A stretch of DNA of 59,962 bases, taken from the NCBI RefSeq assembly GCF_000374065.1, contig NZ_KB893271.1:1-59962 (forward strand). The letters run 5' to 3'. The notes beneath the pieces were generated by a model, which worked only from the letters and a program-made list of their open reading frames with translations, did no database searches and was not told where the DNA came from. This stretch comes from Spirosoma luteum DSM 19990 (GTDB taxonomy: Bacteria; Bacteroidota; Bacteroidia; Cytophagales; Spirosomataceae). A program made the translations under genes and the position numbers. This document shows positions 44,714 through 53,566 of this stretch, piece after piece. The first letter of the stretch is position 1. Each line of letters opens with the position of its first letter.

Positions 44714-45835
44714 TCAGTTCTGCACTACATCGTGGAGCGATTCCGCCCCGACCAGTTTTTTGTAGAGGGTTAATGCCTGGGCTACCACCTGGTCCATATT
44801 GTAGTAGCGATACGTTCCTAACCGTCCTACAAAATGCACATCCGATTGTGAATCCGCCAACTGCTTGTACTGCCGATAAAGGGCCGCGTTTTCGGGGCGT
44901 GGTACCGGGTAGTAGGGGTCGCCCTCATCCTGTGGGTACTCGAAAGTAAGGCTGGTTTTAGGATGTTCCTGCCCGGTTAATTTCTTGTACTCTGTAATGC
45001 GGGTATAGGCATGATCATTAGGATAATTCACCACCGAAACGGGTTGGTAATCAGCCACGTCCAGGGTTTGATGGTCAAACCGGAGGGATCGATAGGGAAG
45101 TTTGCCGTAACAGTAGTCAAAATATTCATCGACTGGCCCCGTATAAATCAATTGATTAAAGGTTACCTGATCTTTTACCTCCTTAAAATCGGTACCGAGC
45201 ATTTGATGAATATTCGGATGGGCAACCATGCTTTCGAACATCTTTGTATAGCCATGCAGGGGCATATACTGAAACTCGTCGGTAAAATAGCGGTCATCCT
45301 GGTTAGTTCGGGTTGGAATGCGCGAAGTCACCATTTTGTCCAGCTCCGATGGGTCAACACCCCACTGCTTGCGGGTATAACCCCGGAAGAATTTTTCGTA
45401 CAGATCGCGGCCTACCTGACTGACAACGACATCTTCGGAGGTACGAATGTCATCGACTTGTTCGCCAACTGATTTGAAGTACTCCGCCAGCTCTTCGGAC
45501 GTAAACGTATACCCATAGAGCTTATTGACCGTGTCCAGATTGATAGGGATAGGGAGGAGTTGTCCGTCGACCGATGCCAGCACCCGATGTTCATAGGGCC
45601 GCCACTCGGTAAACTGCGACAGATAGGCAAATACATCGGGCGAGTTGGTATGAAAGATATGTGGTCCGTACTGGTGAATCAATATACCCGCTTCATTAGG
45701 GCAATCATACGCATTACCACCAATGTGAGGGCGTTTGTCAATTAAAAGAACTGTTTTTCCTGACTGACTAGCTAAGCGCTCGGCCAGCACACTTCCGGCA
45801 AAACCGGCACCAACTATGGCAAAATCGTATGTCAT
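44714..45835 (-). CDS. glf: UDP-galactopyranose mutase
   Basis: A 373-residue FAD enzyme that converts UDP-galactopyranose to UDP-galactofuranose, the donor for galactofuranose in surface glycans. The FAD fold begins FAIVGAGFAGSVLAERLA, then LLIDKRPHIGGNAYD and HQYGPHIFHTN. Substrate and flavin-site segments include FFRGYTRKQWG, SRIPTRTNQDDRYF, YTGPVDEYFDYCYGKLPYRSL and the C-terminal HFVGRLGTYRYYNMDQVV. The length fits the bacterial enzyme. It probably supplies the nearby glycosyltransferase (41333-42574). It is transcribed away from the ADH operon, with about 375 bp between. Confidence 0.97.
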   Translation of the reverse strand: MTYDFAIVGAGFAGSVLAERLASQSGKTVLLIDKRPHIGGNAYDCPNEAGILIHQYGPHIFHTNSPDVFAYLSQFTEWRPYEHRVLASVDGQLLPIPINLDTVNKLYGYTFTSEELAEYFKSVGEQVDDIRTSEDVVVSQVGRDLYEKFFRGYTRKQWGVDPSELDKMVTSRIPTRTNQDDRYFTDEFQYMPLHGYTKMFESMVAHPNIHQMLGTDFKEVKDQVTFNQLIYTGPVDEYFDYCYGKLPYRSLRFDHQTLDVADYQPVSVVNYPNDHAYTRITEYKKLTGQEHPKTSLTFEYPQDEGDPYYPVPRPENAALYRQYKQLADSQSDVHFVGRLGTYRYYNMDQVVAQALTLYKKLVGAESLHDVVQN

Positions 45836-46082
45836 AAACTGAAAGTATACTATGAATTGTATAACTGATTTAACAATAACTCATCGAATAAGGGAAAGGG
45901 TTTTACTATTTTATGACCTGTGAGGGAATGGTGCCTCTCTGGTGGTCCTATATAGCTGGGGCAGTAGCTAGATTACCTGATTAAATTGGATCGTAAATTG
46001 CTGATCCATAGAGGTATAATACGCTAGAACCAGGCCATGTCCGGTTGAGAACCGGCGAAACCAAGCTGATAAAAATAGATAA

Positions 46083-46119
46083 TAAAAAAAGCCGCGTCAG
46101 CGTAAACTGATCGCGGCTT
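46083..46119 (-). terminator. Rho-independent terminator of the ADH/small membrane protein operon
   Basis: A stem of about 10 bp with one bulge (GCCGCG-TCAG against CTGA-T-CGCGGC) is followed on the minus strand by seven T residues (46084-46090). It lies about 95 bases after the stop of the 46211-46723 gene, in the right orientation. Confidence 0.85.
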
Positions 46120-46210
46120 CGAATTAGAACAACTATCTAATGAGCAGTGCTCACTAATCACTTCCCTTTACCTGGAGGATGTCAGGAAAGTCTTTCCTAG
46201 TAGAAGCAAC

Positions 46211-46723
46211 TTATCGTTCTTTCTTTTTCGACAAAAGAAAAATCACAGCGGTGGTAACGGCAACTCCAATCAGCGCCTGTTGAATCAAGCCTTTCCGATT
46301 ATATTTCCACGCTGCTTTCATGCCCTTCTCGGCAAAAATATTAGGCGTGCGACCCTGCTTAAAGTCATCCACAATACCTTCGATTACGTTAACCCGATCA
46401 GCAATCAGAAGGGGTAACCAGTGACCATATTCTGACTCACTGAACCGAAAGGCAAACCGGCGGATTTGTCCGCTAAGTCCAGTAGGTGGGGTAGACGTGC
46501 CAAATACCGCACTTACATTGGGCCGTTCGATGGATCGGAGTACTTCTACATCAATCGGTTGTTGCTGCGGTCGTTCCCAATTATAGCCATGCTGCTCTAT
46601 CGGTTGGCCAGTGCCGTCAGTGCGGTGCCTGATAGGGTAGGTAGGATCATTTTCAGCATCCGCATCGATACCCCAGCCCAGAATGTGTGAATAGTCCTTC
46701 GCTTTTGTTTCTATCGTTTCCAT
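46211..46723 (-). CDS. Small protein with C-terminal membrane anchor
   Basis: 170 residues, unrecognised. Most of the protein is soluble (KDYSHILGWGIDADAENDP, GYNWERPQQQPIDVEVLRS, SGQIRRFAFRFSESEYGHW) and it ends with one hydrophobic helix (ALIGVAVTTAVIFLLS) and a basic tail, a tail-anchor layout. ATG 46723 is chosen; an upstream in-frame ATG at 46774 overlaps the ADH gene. The start is 11 bases after the ADH stop, so it is the second gene of that operon. It may attach the dehydrogenase or related factor to the membrane, which is speculation. Confidence 0.75.
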   Translation of the reverse strand: METIETKAKDYSHILGWGIDADAENDPTYPIRHRTDGTGQPIEQHGYNWERPQQQPIDVEVLRSIERPNVSAVFGTSTPPTGLSGQIRRFAFRFSESEYGHWLPLLIADRVNVIEGIVDDFKQGRTPNIFAEKGMKAAWKYNRKGLIQQALIGVAVTTAVIFLLSKKKER

Positions 46724-46734
46724 AATACGTTGGT

Positions 46735-47886
46735 TTATCCTTTGGCTGAAGGAATGAGAACGGGTTTGATACAATTGTCCAGCTTGTTGGAAAAGATGTT
46801 GTAGGCATCCGCGACCTCTTCCAGTGGTACCCGATGGGTGATGATGGCTTTAGGGTTAAGAATACCATTTTGTATATGCTCAATCAGGCGCGGGAGCAGT
46901 CGTTTTACCGAAGCCTGATTAGCCCGAATGGTGATGCCTTTATTCACTACGTTGCCAATGGGGACCAGGTTATCAGTAGGGCCATACACACCCACAATTG
47001 AAACGATTCCGCCTTTCTTGACTGAGTTAATCGCCCAGTGAAGGGCCGTGGCGGAGCCGGCCTGTATCAATAACTTCCGCCCGGTAATGGTTTGCAGGGC
47101 ACTGCCTGCCGCTTCTGCGCCCACGGCGTCAATACAAACGTCGGCTCCCAGCCAGTCGGTCATCTTCTTGATAAATACGACCGGATCATCCATTTCCTTA
47201 AAGTTGTAGGCCTCACAGGGAGCGTAATTTCGGACGAATTCAAGCCGGTAATCTACCTGGTCAATCACAATTACACGACCCGCGCCAAACAGCCACGAAC
47301 ATCTGGCGGCCATAATGCCCACCGGTCCTGCACCAAACACCACAACCGTATCACCGGGTTGAATACCACCCATTTCAGCAGCCTGATAGCCTGTTGGCAC
47401 TACGTCGGTTAGCAGAACCGCGTCATCAGGGTCCATATCCGGAGGGATGACCGTTGGCCCAAAATTGGCGTAAGGTACCCGGACATATTCGGCCTGGCCA
47501 CCATCATATCCACCAGCGGTATGCGAGTACCCAAAAATGCCACCCACAGCCGTTGCCTGTGAATTTGATTCGTGACAGTTACCGTATAACCCCTGCTGAC
47601 AAAAAGTACATTTACCACAGGCAATATTGAAGGGAACCAGTACCTGGTCGCCTATTTTGAGTTTGTGGACTTCTGGACCAATTTCTTCGACCACGCCAAT
47701 AAACTCATGGCCAAATGTCACCCCAACCCGGGTATCAGGTACGTTGCCATTGTATAAGTGCAGGTCTGACCCACAAATACAGGAGCGTGTTACCCGTACA
47801 ATAGCATCCTCGGGATGCTTGATAGTCGGCATGGGCTTATGATCGATACGGACCCGTCGGGGGCCCCGGTAATTCATGGCTAGCAT
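46735..47886 (-). CDS. Zinc-dependent alcohol dehydrogenase
   Basis: A 383-residue medium-chain dehydrogenase. Catalytic zinc ligands are in SCICGSD and GHEFIGVVEEIG; the structural zinc has four Cys in CGKCTFCQQGLYGNC. The NAD-binding loop is VVVFGAGPVGIMAA. The long shape and the GYSHTAGGYDGGQAEYVRVPYA segment resemble the glutathione-independent formaldehyde dehydrogenase-like branch of threonine/alcohol dehydrogenases. ATG 47886 or 47877 may be used. It is followed by a small membrane protein gene. Substrate unknown. Confidence 0.93.
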   Translation of the reverse strand: MLAMNYRGPRRVRIDHKPMPTIKHPEDAIVRVTRSCICGSDLHLYNGNVPDTRVGVTFGHEFIGVVEEIGPEVHKLKIGDQVLVPFNIACGKCTFCQQGLYGNCHESNSQATAVGGIFGYSHTAGGYDGGQAEYVRVPYANFGPTVIPPDMDPDDAVLLTDVVPTGYQAAEMGGIQPGDTVVVFGAGPVGIMAARCSWLFGAGRVIVIDQVDYRLEFVRNYAPCEAYNFKEMDDPVVFIKKMTDWLGADVCIDAVGAEAAGSALQTITGRKLLIQAGSATALHWAINSVKKGGIVSIVGVYGPTDNLVPIGNVVNKGITIRANQASVKRLLPRLIEHIQNGILNPKAIITHRVPLEEVADAYNIFSNKLDNCIKPVLIPSAKG

Positions 47887-48622
47887 AGGCTAATCTGTTG
47901 AGTAAGTTCGAAGTTGAATGGCCACGTATAAAGGTGGTTGACAATACTAGCCAATAAACCTGTTGCAGGAGGTGTGAGTTATCTGTCGATACCATAAGTG
48001 AGGAAACGGGCTTTATCCTATTTTCTCTTCTATGAATTGGCTACTACCGGGCTCTGGCCTATTCGTAAGCTTATTCGCTTCAAGAGTGCATATCCCTAAT
48101 GTATAGAACCTCCTAATCTGCGTGAATTGAGGCAGCTTTTGATCAGGAAAGTACCTGAGGGGAAAGTGGATTACCTGGGCATCGCTTGTTATCAGCCGTG
48201 TGAGTGAATCGCTTTATCAACCCAATGCTCCGTTTTGTTTGAGCCGAGTGCAAAGCGCTTAATTCAAAGAGTTTCCAGTGACAAATCGGCCAATCATTGG
48301 CTAACCACTTTCAGTTCAGTTGCTGCGAGAATTAGGTCTTCGTTTAGAAGTGTGCTTTAGCGTCATGAGCCGTTCCCTCATTGCCGCTTCCTGTTATCAA
48401 TCATTTTTATGGAACCTAAGTAGTGTAAGCAATTACTGCTGGAAACAAACTATATGAAACCAGGTGATTGGTTGTTTCTCGGTTTGGCTACTACGACGTA
48501 GCAATAACAACCGACGAGCGGAGCAGTGTCATAGGCGACCAGTACAATCGCTGGTTGATGGTAGAGGCTGATCGGGCTACAAGGGGAAGTATAGTTTTTA
48601 GGCTTATCAATAGAGGATAGTT
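47887..48622. other. Long intergenic region before the orphan iron-sulfur subunit
   Basis: About 736 bp between divergent genes. No frame over 60 codons is convincing. A 35-codon segment near 48100-48207 (ending VDYLGIACYQPCE) reads protein-like and may be decayed coding DNA, but no family was recognised. Promoters for both flanking genes should be here; no strong TAnnTTTG box was picked out. Confidence 0.5.
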
Positions 48623-49381
48623 ATGAACGTAACACTGAAAGTCTGGCGACAGAAAAATACCAGTACGCCCGGCAAATTAGTCCAGTACAACATGGCGAAT
48701 ATTGACCCCGACATGTCATTTCTGGAAATGTTCGATGTACTCAATGGCGAGTTGACGCACAAAGGTGAGGAGCCTATTGTCTTCGACCACGACTGCCGCG
48801 AAGGAATATGCGGGTCCTGCGCTATGTACGTCAATGGTCGGGCGCACGGACCGCAGACTGGCGGAGCCGTTTGCCAGCTGTTTATGCGGAGCTTTCGGGA
48901 TGGGGAAACGATTGTGGTCGAACCCTGGCGGTCACGGGCTTTCCCAATCATCAGGGATCTATCGGTAGATCGGACGGCCTTCGACCGAATTGTACAGGCG
49001 GGTGGCTATATCTCGGTCAATACGGGGTCAGCACCGGATGCCAATGAGATTCTGGTACCTCGGCAAATTCAGGAATCGACCATGGATGCAGCGGCCTGTA
49101 TTGCCTGTGGGGCCTGCGTAGCGGCCTGTAAGAATGCCTCGGCGATGCTATTTGTAGGGGCTCAGGTATCCCGTTTTGCTCTCTTGCCGCAGGGCCAGTC
49201 GGAACGCCGGGAACGAGCCGAGCGGATGGTTGCCCAGATGGACTCGGAAGGTTTTGGCGCCTGTTCGTTTACGGGCGCTTGTGCCGTGGAGTGCCCGGCC
49301 TCTGTACCACTGGAAACCATTACCCGGCTAAACCGGGAGTACTTAGGCGCGAAAATTATTTCTCCCGGAAATGACTCCTGA
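48623..49381 (+). CDS. Succinate dehydrogenase/fumarate reductase iron-sulfur subunit, orphan copy
   Basis: A 252-residue protein of the Bacteroidota SdhB/FrdB type. The [2Fe-2S] site is in [17 protein letters not shown] with the fourth Cys in GGAVCQLFM. The [4Fe-4S] and [3Fe-4S] clusters are bound by [13 protein letters not shown] and [26 protein letters not shown] and NREYLGAKI are also typical. The normal partners SdhA and SdhC are absent on both sides, so this is a stand-alone gene, probably a second copy. It may pair with a distant flavoprotein. Confidence 0.93.
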   Translation: MNVTLKVWRQKNTSTPGKLVQYNMANIDPDMSFLEMFDVLNGELTHKGEEPIVFDHDCREGICGSCAMYVNGRAHGPQTGGAVCQLFMRSFRDGETIVVEPWRSRAFPIIRDLSVDRTAFDRIVQAGGYISVNTGSAPDANEILVPRQIQESTMDAAACIACGACVAACKNASAMLFVGAQVSRFALLPQGQSERRERAERMVAQMDSEGFGACSFTGACAVECPASVPLETITRLNREYLGAKIISPGNDS

Positions 49382-49841
49382 TCAATAACTATAGTTCATA
49401 CGGAGACTTTTACAAACGGCCTCAGGAATCAATACTATGTTTTATGAAACAGATTGAATCCGGCGTTTAATAAGGAGACCAGATAAGGGTGGTTGTGACT
49501 GGGGTTATTACCGGACTATAACTCTCAGTAGTAAATCACAACGCATTACCTATAGAATGGCATTGACTACCTTCCGCAGATGGAGCGGGGTTCCCCGGCC
49601 CGTCGACTTATTTTTTGGCGTTGCCAATAGCCATGTCTAATGTTGTTGGTTAGAGAGGTTCTTTCTGAAAGCTTTCTGTTTACTTTTGTACCAAGGTATC
49701 TGAGCGGGGCGTTTTGCAGTTTGGTCACTACAAAATTTCCTTCTTATCGGATGCCTTTTTCTATGGTCACCAGGTTTTCAGGCAGTTTCTCCGGGAGATC
49801 GGTAGAATGGCTATACCGACACAATTTTACCTGTAAAGTCC
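49382..49841. other. Intergenic region without a supported gene
   Basis: About 460 bp. A -7-like box TACTTTTG (49681-49688) matches TAnnTTTG and could drive the next gene with a leader of about 150 bases. The plus-strand frame 49640-49867 overlaps the next gene and has no protein-like features. Confidence 0.45.
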
Positions 49842-50426
49842 ATGACCGCATTTCGTTTCTCAGTTAGCCTGCCACTGCTTAGCAATACTATATTCTTTCA
49901 ATGCGTGCTACTGTTTCTTTCAATAGAGCATTTGCAGGCACAGCCAACTCCCGATTTCCGGAAAGTAAGGTGGAGTTTCAGTCGGTCACAGGTTAAAGAA
50001 GCAGAAATGCCCAATACCGCGTCCCGCAAAGGGGATAAACTGGTTTACAAAAGAATTTCCCTAAAGGATCGGCCGGTTGGTTTGGAATATGATTTCCTTG
50101 ATGATCAGCTGCTGTCGGCTACTTACTATTACTATACCACTACGGGCATAACAGAAGCCGAGGTCCGGGCTACGGCGGCCGATTTTGAAGTCAGCTTAGA
50201 GGAAAAATACGGGAAAGGGAAAACGGGTATGGTGGGCACCATCCGGGAGCGGGTCTGGCTTACACCCCGTACCCGGATTAGCTTGCTGGTTGGCCAGATG
50301 GATAAAGGATGGTCGGTTGAGATCGTTTACCTCTGCCGGGTCTGTTCAGGTGATCCGGGCACGGGGGTTGTTGTACCAGGAGAAGTTACCCCCAATGTAA
50401 CCAATAAAGAACTGGCCGATTTTTGA
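49842..50426 (+). CDS. Unrecognised exported protein of 194 residues
   Basis: The N-terminus has a hydrophobic signal-like stretch (TIFFQCVLLFLSIEHLQA) after a longer than usual lead, so the true start may be an internal codon. The mature part begins PDFRKVRWSFSRSQVKEAE, a segment seen in several Bacteroidota exported proteins, then GLEYDFLDDQLLSATYYYY and VSLEEKYGKG. No enzymatic motif is visible. It lies alone, about 420 bp before the sigma factor gene. Confidence 0.6.
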   Translation: MTAFRFSVSLPLLSNTIFFQCVLLFLSIEHLQAQPTPDFRKVRWSFSRSQVKEAEMPNTASRKGDKLVYKRISLKDRPVGLEYDFLDDQLLSATYYYYTTTGITEAEVRATAADFEVSLEEKYGKGKTGMVGTIRERVWLTPRTRISLLVGQMDKGWSVEIVYLCRVCSGDPGTGVVVPGEVTPNVTNKELADF

Positions 50427-50800
50427 CCAGATGCTATGTGTGAAAATGGTTAGGGGCCGTACTTTGTCCGTGCAAAACGTGAAGGGAAAATTGACCGAAT
50501 CTCGTAAAGAACCCTACCTGACAGGATAAGAATTACTTGTGCCCGGAAGGAAACTGTCGGATACTACCCAAGGTGCTGAGAGGGTTTTGCCAGTTCACTA
50601 TTAGTCAATTACTTATATTCACATCTTTGTATATTATATATTCTTTTTTGGTAATATCGTATATATAATAAGTATATTATTCTTGAAAGGTGAATCTTTC
50701 TATGTAGTCGAAACTGGGTTCTTTGGATACATAGCACACCGCCCAATAGATTTAAAGTCAACTTCTACAAATACCCAAAACCAAATGGCGGGAAAATAGT
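50427..50800. other. AT-rich intergenic region before the sigma factor gene
   Basis: About 375 bp with a strongly AT-rich stretch at 50620-50690 made of TATA-type runs. No gene is supported. It probably holds the promoter of the ECF sigma gene, with the palindrome at 50801-50834 as its control site. Confidence 0.5.
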
Positions 50801-50834
50801 GTATATACATTAGTTTCGTAAACTAAATATATAC
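50801..50834. promoter_or_regulatory. Palindromic operator candidate before the ECF sigma gene
   Basis: An almost perfect palindrome: GTATATA, a CA spacer, TTAGTTT, the centre CGT, AAACTAA, one A, then TATATAC. It ends 11 bases before the sigma factor start codon, so a bound repressor could block transcription or translation start. The regulator is unknown. Confidence 0.65.
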
Positions 50835-50845
50835 GCTATTCCCAC

Positions 50846-51391
50846 ATGCAAGCTAACCTGAGCGACGAAGAAGTGATTCAACATTATTTTTCTACCCAAC
50901 CTGATCATTGTTTTGAAGCCCTCTACAATCGGTATGTGAAGAAAGTGTACCGGCGTTGTTTATCGATGACTAATGATTCTTTGCAGGCCGAGGACTTTAC
51001 CCACGACATTTTCATCAAAGTTTTCCATAAGTTAGATGGCTTTCAACAGAAGTCCAGTTTCTCAACCTGGCTCTATTCAATTTCCTATAACTACTGCGCT
51101 GATCAGCTAAGGCTGTCCAAACGCCTTCCGACCACCACACTCGAAGAAAACACCGACTGGTACAATTCCGATTCAATAGAGGCCCAGTTACGGGAAGAAA
51201 CGCTGCAGGTAATGAAGCTGGCCATGGAGAAACTCTCGGCTCAGGAACGATCCCTGCTCCGGCTCAAATACGAGGATGGATTGAGTATAGAAGAAATTGC
51301 CAGTATGTATGATCTCAAAGAGAGTGCCGTAAAAATGCGCCTGAAGCGTAGCCGCGAAAAAATTCAACGGCTGTGTGCTAAACATAACTAG
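50846..51391 (+). CDS. RNA polymerase sigma-70 family factor (ECF type)
   Basis: A 181-residue sigma factor. Region 2 covers residues 25-95 (FEALYNRYVKKVYRRCLSMT, AEDFTHDIFIKVFHKLDGF, FSTWLYSISYNYCADQLR) and region 4 residues 125-178 (LSAQERSLLRLKYEDGLSIEEIASMYDLKESAVKMRLKRSREK). No anti-sigma gene follows; the next gene downstream is Hsp20 on the other strand. It ends in a terminator, so it is monocistronic. The palindrome just upstream suggests control by a repressor rather than an anti-sigma factor. Confidence 0.94.
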   Translation: MQANLSDEEVIQHYFSTQPDHCFEALYNRYVKKVYRRCLSMTNDSLQAEDFTHDIFIKVFHKLDGFQQKSSFSTWLYSISYNYCADQLRLSKRLPTTTLEENTDWYNSDSIEAQLREETLQVMKLAMEKLSAQERSLLRLKYEDGLSIEEIASMYDLKESAVKMRLKRSREKIQRLCAKHN

Positions 51392-51437
51392 TGGCACTAC
51401 TGACCTCAACACAGTACGTTACCCGTAAAGAAACAAG

Positions 51438-51465
51438 AAAGCCGCTCCCGTAAGAGCGGCTTTTT
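51438..51465. terminator. Bidirectional rho-independent terminator
   Basis: A perfect 10-bp stem (AAAGCCGCTC and GAGCGGCTTT) with loop CCGTAA is followed by T residues on the plus strand and, on the minus strand, by a T-containing tail. It lies between the convergent sigma factor and Hsp20 genes. Confidence 0.9.
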
Positions 51466-51521
51466 ACTGATATATAGCGACAGGTCATAACAACCCGGTA
51501 GGAAAATTCACAGAAGTATAC

Positions 51522-51926
51522 TCAGAATAAATTCTTGATATCAATCCGGCGGTGCAGGTGTTCTTCATATTTGAAGGGAAGCGTTACCACTACCCGACTC
51601 TGCTCGTGAACCGCTTCAATTTGGTCGGCATCAATAAAAGCCGGAATATCCAAAACCCGCAGGAACATCGGTACCGCTAACCGCTGGCTGATACCTTCCG
51701 GCTGATGGTCGGAATTACTAATTAACAGGGTATACAAAACGAGTTTGTTGCCTTCAACCAGCACGTTAAAGGAACTGGCTTTTACACCCGGAGCCGAAAG
51801 GGTAATTAACAAGTGTCCCTCTTCCCGCTCAACATTCATGGTGGTCTGACTTGACCCACCATATAGGGTATTCAGCAAGTCAATCTGCCCGCCTGTTCCC
51901 TGAAATACGTTTTCTATCGCCTTCAT
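51522..51926 (-). CDS. Divergent Hsp20/alpha-crystallin-like protein
   Basis: A 134-residue protein with an alpha-crystallin-like beta-sandwich: TTMNVEREEGHLLITLSAPGVKASSFNVLVEGNKLVLYT, shown in parts, then VPMFLRVLDIPAFIDADQIEA and RVVVTLPFKY. The FxRxxxIP and VxVTLP patterns match the family, but the middle loop is changed and there is no C-terminal IxI motif. It is less similar to the Hsp20 at 666-1088 than usual paralogues. A role as holdase or a structural variant is inferred. Confidence 0.8.
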   Translation of the reverse strand: MKAIENVFQGTGGQIDLLNTLYGGSSQTTMNVEREEGHLLITLSAPGVKASSFNVLVEGNKLVLYTLLISNSDHQPEGISQRLAVPMFLRVLDIPAFIDADQIEAVHEQSRVVVTLPFKYEEHLHRRIDIKNLF

Positions 51927-52190
51927 AGTGGATGTTGTTTACTATTCAATTTATTAGTTATTAGACAAACCTCGTGCCTAATGGATTAATGTTGCTTTTC
52001 CCGGCCAACGTGTCAGCCGAAAAGAGTTTTTTTTGTTCAAATATGCCGTTTTGGCATCACATGAGGCTATTATGACAGTACTACTCCTTATCTACGTTTA
52101 ACCGATGGTGTTGCGATTTAGGGGCTGTATGTGGGTAGCTTTCTACACATTATCACCACACTTTCCGTTACCAGAAGCTTTTTCGTAGTG

Positions 52191-52198
52191 TATCTTTG
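52191..52198 (+). promoter_or_regulatory. -7 promoter box of hemC
   Basis: TATCTTTG, an exact match to TAnnTTTG, ends seven bases before the hemC ATG at 52206. This leaves almost no leader, so translation would be close to leaderless if this box is used. Confidence 0.5.
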
Positions 52199-52205
52199 TA
52201 GAACT

Positions 52206-53132
52206 ATGCATATCAGAATTGGAACACGAAGTAGTCGGTTAGCCGTCTGGCAGGCCGAATACATACGAACGATACTTAAGAGCGGGGACGTCTCGTCGGA
52301 GTTGATCTTCATCGAAACGAAAGGTGATCTGGTGCTCGACCGGTCCCTGTCGAAGATTGGGAGCAAGGGCATATTTACCCAGGAACTGGAAGATCAGCTA
52401 CGGGATGGCCGGATTGATATTGCTGTTCATAGTGCTAAAGATCTCCCATCAACACTACCACCCGATTTAGAAATCATTGCCTTTACCGAACGTGAACAGG
52501 CGAACGATGTGCTGGTTAGCCGGGATAAAACGTTGTCGCTCACCCGGGATACACCTTTCCGGATTGGCACTTCATCCACCCGCCGGGTAGCCATGTTGAA
52601 GCACTATTGCCCACACCTCACAACGGTTGATATGCGGGGCAATCTGCAAACGCGCATCCGTAAACTCGACGAAGGACATTGCGACGCGTTGATTCTGGCT
52701 TACGCTGGTGTACACCGGATGGGATACGATGACCTGATTGTGGAGCACTTGCCCGTAAATGAGTTTACACCCGCCGTGGGGCAGGGAAGTGTAGCCATAG
52801 AGACAGCTACTTCGCTGGACAGTCAGTTACGGAAAACCCTGATTCAGCTAATTAACCATGAACCTACCGCTGCCTGTTTACGGGCAGAGCGGGCTTTTCT
52901 CGCCCGGCTGGAAGGCGGGTGTAGTATACCCTCCTTCGCGCTGGCAAGCCTGACGGATGAGCAGACCGTCAGCCTGACGGGTGGGTTGGTTAGTCTGGAT
53001 GGTTCCCAGTTACTGCGGGACACTTTTTCCGGCCCTACTCCAGAAGCGTTATCGTTGGGGCAATCGCTGGCCGAAAGTATTCTGGAACGGGGTGGCGACG
53101 AAATTCTACAAACTATTCGCGAACAGCCATGA
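52206..53132 (+). CDS. hemC: Hydroxymethylbilane synthase (porphobilinogen deaminase)
   Basis: A 308-residue enzyme joining four porphobilinogen units into hydroxymethylbilane in tetrapyrrole synthesis. It starts at MHIRIGTRSSRLAVWQAEYI, the family start; an upstream frame from 52131 is not needed. Marks: FIETKGDLVLDRSLSKIGSKGIFTQELE in parts, HSAKDLPSTLP, RIGTSSTRRVAML, DMRGNLQTRIRKLDEG and the cofactor Cys239 in LEGGCSIP. Other hem genes are not adjacent. Its stop overlaps the next start (ATGA), so the pair is translationally coupled. Confidence 0.97.
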   Translation: MHIRIGTRSSRLAVWQAEYIRTILKSGDVSSELIFIETKGDLVLDRSLSKIGSKGIFTQELEDQLRDGRIDIAVHSAKDLPSTLPPDLEIIAFTEREQANDVLVSRDKTLSLTRDTPFRIGTSSTRRVAMLKHYCPHLTTVDMRGNLQTRIRKLDEGHCDALILAYAGVHRMGYDDLIVEHLPVNEFTPAVGQGSVAIETATSLDSQLRKTLIQLINHEPTAACLRAERAFLARLEGGCSIPSFALASLTDEQTVSLTGGLVSLDGSQLLRDTFSGPTPEALSLGQSLAESILERGGDEILQTIREQP

Positions 53133-53566
53133 CCACTGCTATTGCCCAAACCGATGCCGAGATTCGGCAGTGTTTACCAGCTATGCTGGCTCTTAGGCAG
53201 CATTTGAACCCTGATCAGGCGTTTGACAGGATTCGTTTTCAGCAGGTAAATGATGGGTTTGTACTGGCCTATGTAAAAGGTAATGATACGTTGGAACCAG
53301 TCCCTGCCGTGGTCGGGTATCGGTACATGAATCTTCTGTATAGCGGCAAAACGCTTTATATTGATGACTTATCGACCCTGCCCAGTGCTCGCGGGAAAGG
53401 GTATGCCAGCACCCTGCTCGATTTTGTGATTAACGAAGCCCGAAAAGCTGGTTGCCAGTGTGTATCACTCGACTCTGGACAGAACCCAGCCCGATACGAT
53501 GCCCACCGCCTGTATCTTAAAAAAGGGTTCAACATTACCAGTCACCATTTTAAACTGGATTTTTAA
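53129..53566 (+). CDS. GNAT family N-acetyltransferase
   Basis: A 145-residue acetyl-CoA-dependent acyltransferase. The acetyl-CoA-binding loop is visible in LYIDDLSTLPSARGKGYASTLLDFV (RGKGYA), followed by CQCVSLDSGQNPARYDAHRLYLKKGF, the usual C-terminal pattern. ATG 53129 overlaps the hemC stop by four bases. The acceptor is unknown; the link to hemC is only co-transcription. Confidence 0.93.
   Translation: MTTAIAQTDAEIRQCLPAMLALRQHLNPDQAFDRIRFQQVNDGFVLAYVKGNDTLEPVPAVVGYRYMNLLYSGKTLYIDDLSTLPSARGKGYASTLLDFVINEARKAGCQCVSLDSGQNPARYDAHRLYLKKGFNITSHHFKLDF

Noticed and set aside
48100..48207. 35-codon protein-like segment before the SdhB-like gene
   Set aside because: Too short and without family match; mentioned only in the intergenic entry.
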